This document shows positions 61,612 to 64,000 of a stretch of DNA of 64,000 nucleotides, piece after piece. The position numbers and the translations under genes were made by a program. The DNA lies in the NCBI RefSeq assembly GCF_000002985.6, contig NC_003283.11, positions 13,764,001 to 13,828,000 of the forward strand. Direction: 5' to 3'. The notes under the pieces are model-generated. The model saw nothing but the letters and a program-made list of their open reading frames with translations. It was not told the origin of the DNA and did no database searches. Position 1 is the stretch's first letter, and every line of letters starts with the position of its first letter. The stretch comes from Caenorhabditis elegans. Its lineage: Eukaryota > Nematoda > Chromadorea > Rhabditida > Rhabditidae.

Positions 61612-63066
61612 TCAGTTCCATATTTTCATTACAAACGTGAAGCTGTTTCCTTGTTTAATACTAATCGTTGCAAGTGTTCCATCGTCTCTTCTAATATCGA
61701 ATCCGTCGTTGAATCTTTGTTCACCTCGCAAGTTCAGATGATTTCCGTTTCGGGCATGGGGCAAGGCAAAACGTTTATGTTTCGTTTCATCAGAAATCTC
61801 TTTGTAATTTATTCCATTTAATACCACTTGAAGATTCAATGCTAGGACAAAGCCATCAAATTGAATATACGTAAGTTGTGAATTAGATCCACGAATCCAA
61901 TGTTTCAAGAAAAGGTTCAACACTTTTTCATTTAAAATCAAATTCGGGCTTTTGAACTCTATAATTGGGCTGTTAATGCACATAAGATCATTCAATTTGA
62001 CGCGCTTTCGCTGTTGGGAGATTTCGAAGATTTCGAAGTTTTGTATACAAATGTGGTGGTGTGTCTTCCGAAATGATGCCTTGGCTACAGAGAACTGCCT
62101 TGAAGTGCTCAAAAATTGTTGAAATGATTTTTTGAGGGCTTCTGACTGTTCAGCGATTTGCTTCATTGCCGAAAATCTTAAAATAAGATTTCTGATTTCA
62201 ATTCCATTCAAGTTTGGAGTAAGACACTGATAGTCAATCTGAAAGCGCCCAGTCGCTTGAAGATGAACATCAATATTTTTTATGGATAGAATATCAAGAA
62301 AGTGTTCAGTCAAATTTCTCAGTGTCATTTCTCTGGAGACCGTTGGTTCCGGAAAAGTCTTGTGATATCCATTTCCATCGAAGTCCAACAATGTCACTGT
62401 TAGTTTTTGTAGCGCATTCAGATTGAAGTCGATAAAATCTTAATGCATTTCTCTCCGTAAAATCGTTACATGAATAACGAAATGACCGAAATTAATGAAA
62501 AGCGCAAAAAAGTTTCTGCCAGTTCTAAGTTTGAAACGGTGTGTTTTTATCATTAAACCTTTAATGATGTTCTTGGTCTTCCTGCTGATGAACGAGTACG
62601 AGATCCTGCAAAATAATACCACATGTTGAACATAATGGATTGCAAAGAATATTTGTAATATTAATTTATTTGTTAGGAAATACCAGAGCAAATATTTCGA
62701 GAGATATATGTTTCAAAAACTGCGGAATTTAATACCAAACTAGTTCCGAACCGCATTTGTAATTTTATAGTTTGTATTTTTTCATTAGACTTGTGGGATT
62801 ATATATCGGTTGTCATAAGTTTGATTACAACTATTTAATAACAAAATATAGAAAAATATTTTGAACATTTCTTGTCAGTTGACAGTTTTTGATAAAACCT
62901 AAAACAACTGAGATATAGACTGTAAAAGTTAACCATAAAATGCATAAATAAACTTTTCAGACGGAAGAAAAACTCACCAACACTTCATATCCATATGTAG
63001 AAGTACCTTGATTCCACAATTTTTTGGCAGTTTTCCTAAAGGAAACGTTGAGACGATAGGATTCAT
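61612..63066 (-). pseudogene. F-box / FBA_2 (fbxb-type) gene broken by an in-frame stop
   Basis: Exon 1 (63066-62978) and exon 2 (62605 downward) join in phase to give a normal nematode F-box (FPLGKLPKNCGIKVLLHMDM, then ISYSFISRKTKNIIKGL). The frame then meets TAA at 62440-62442. Read on in the same frame it continues for about 275 codons into a typical FBA_2 domain (LKHWIRGSNSQLTYIQFDGF, FDIRRDDGTLATI) that ends at 61612. I found no intron that would remove the stop without creating another problem. Intact members are substrate receptors of SCF ligases and belong to a huge, fast-turning nematode family. Either the gene is a recent pseudogene, or a shortened protein starts downstream of the stop. 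Confidence 0.8.
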
Positions 63067-64000
63067 TCTGAAAAAAAAACGTATAACTGATCATACAATA
63101 CTGATGCACCATTGGCTCGCGAAGCAAAAAAAGACGCTGAAAAGGTAATTATTTTTCTTTCAACTTGCTCAATGCTTTGGAGAAATTATGAACCTTATAA
63201 TAAAGTTTGATTAAATGTTGTTTAAATTTCGTTTTAATAAAACATTTTTTGGCACCTACACCCGGAGAAATCAACTTAGGCTGAAGCTAACCCATATAGT
63301 TTTTATTTTACAAGATCACAGACTCAAGATAAATTTAGTGCTAAACTCCCCAACAAAACTGTAAAACAAACAAAATAAACTGGACTAATAAAGCATATGA
63401 TAATGTAAAATCAAAAAAAAGGAAATTGTGTAGTTGACAAAATTTTACCAATGAATGGTTTCTCTAGATTAATGCAAACTGCAATAAACAACAATACGGA
63501 CTAAATGAAAAATTGCAATAGCATATCGACCGACGTCGTTTACATTCTGCCAATAGTCTCTGCAACAGGTCTCTTTTGTGCTCTCTGGTTGATGACGTCG
63601 ATTCAATGCCCCATTGTAGCGCGCGCACATCTGTCTTTAGTAGGGTACGATTTATTTCTCTTATAGACAACATCTTTCAATCCATTAAGGTACTCACAAT
63701 GGAAATATGCCCACTAGGAAATGATGAGTAAAAAAACAGAATATTTTGAAAGGTAGGATAAATCACACACTTCGTGAATTGTTGAGCAAAATTGGATTTT
63801 TTTTAAATGGAGCTGGTGCGAACTTTAGTTCAGTGACATTTCAGAGAACAGGATTACATTTAAAAAATACCCAGGTTTCGGTGAAATTTCTGAAACATGG
63901 CTACGGGGAGACTTTGACATAAAGATACAGTTTTTAGAAAAACTCTGGATGCAAAAATCTAACTTTGGCTTTTTTATTATTTCGTTTTTATAAGATGAGT
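63067..64000. other. Intergenic sequence to the end of the window
   Basis: Upstream of the F-box pseudogene. A minus-strand open frame at 63.46-63.67 kb has no recognisable motif and no matching splice sites nearby, so no gene is called. The stretch may be the start of a gene that lies beyond the window. Confidence 0.4.

Noticed and set aside
62397-62460. A rescue intron around the TAA of the F-box gene (GTAACG donor with AACAG or ATTAAG acceptor)
   Set aside because: The first pairing places TGA directly in frame and the second leaves an intron of about 31 bases; neither works.
63464-63673. Minus-strand frame of 69 codons near the window end
   Set aside because: It is Arg/Leu-rich but has no motif or splice partner; possible but not supportable as a gene.

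Overview
The window is nuclear DNA of a Caenorhabditis nematode. It is AT-rich, genes are cut by many short introns (often 44-60 bases) with TTTTCAG-type 3' splice sites, and several genes are recognisable C. elegans genes. The order astacin / CUB-like / acyltransferase / dienoyl-CoA reductase / tandem WD40 pair / ceh-24 / sel-10 / CCA-adding enzyme fits C. elegans chromosome V (the F20G2-F53C11-F55B12 interval as I remember it; no search was run). Exon models were built by hand by joining splice sites so that phase, length and protein family agree.

Layout. 0.6-1.7 kb (+): end of a single-pass membrane protein with three PPxY motifs. 2.0-4.4 kb (-): CRAL-TRIO/GOLD (SEC14-like) protein. 5.7-7.3 kb (+): astacin metalloprotease of the EGF-CUB type (nas-24). 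7.5-13.7 kb (+): two tandem paralogues with CUB-like domains, separated by a terminal-inverted-repeat element that now carries an inverted copy of the 3' end of the first paralogue. 14.2 kb (+): small TIL-type protease inhibitor. 14.8-17.7 kb (-): NRF-6-like multipass acyltransferase. 18.5-20.0 kb (+): 2,4-dienoyl-CoA reductase ending in SKL (decr-1.1). 21.4-23.1 kb (-): acidic protein, perhaps a diverged PIH1/kintoun relative. 25.9-31.9 kb (+): 13-exon low-complexity protein of unknown function. 32.6-36.5 kb (+): two-pore-domain K+ channel with two fibronectin type III domains in its C-terminal tail. 37.6-40.3 and 40.8-43.2 kb (-): tandem DCAF7/AN11-type WD40 proteins, swan-2 and swan-1. 43.2-49.3 kb: large intergenic region that includes the upstream control region of ceh-24. 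49.3-51.3 kb (+): NK-2 homeobox gene ceh-24. 51.4-53.0 kb (-): carbohydrate sulfotransferase family gene. 55.4-58.4 kb (+): sel-10 (FBXW7/CDC4 F-box-WD40). 59.1-61.2 kb (+): CCA tRNA nucleotidyltransferase (hpo-31). 61.6-63.1 kb (-): F-box/FBA_2 gene with an in-frame stop, probably a pseudogene.

The left third (5-18 kb) is rich in fast-evolving secreted or membrane families (astacin, CUB-like, TIL, NRF-type acyltransferase). The right half holds conserved regulatory and housekeeping genes. I see no convincing tRNA, rRNA, CRISPR or prokaryotic feature and no complete autonomous transposon. The most unusual structure is the 9.4-11.3 kb block. A palindromic TA-flanked element appears to have been invaded by a template-switch copy of its own left arm plus the neighbouring gene end, leaving a 692-base inverted repeat with a 217-base loop that would give a hairpin matching the last exons of the adjacent CUB-like gene.
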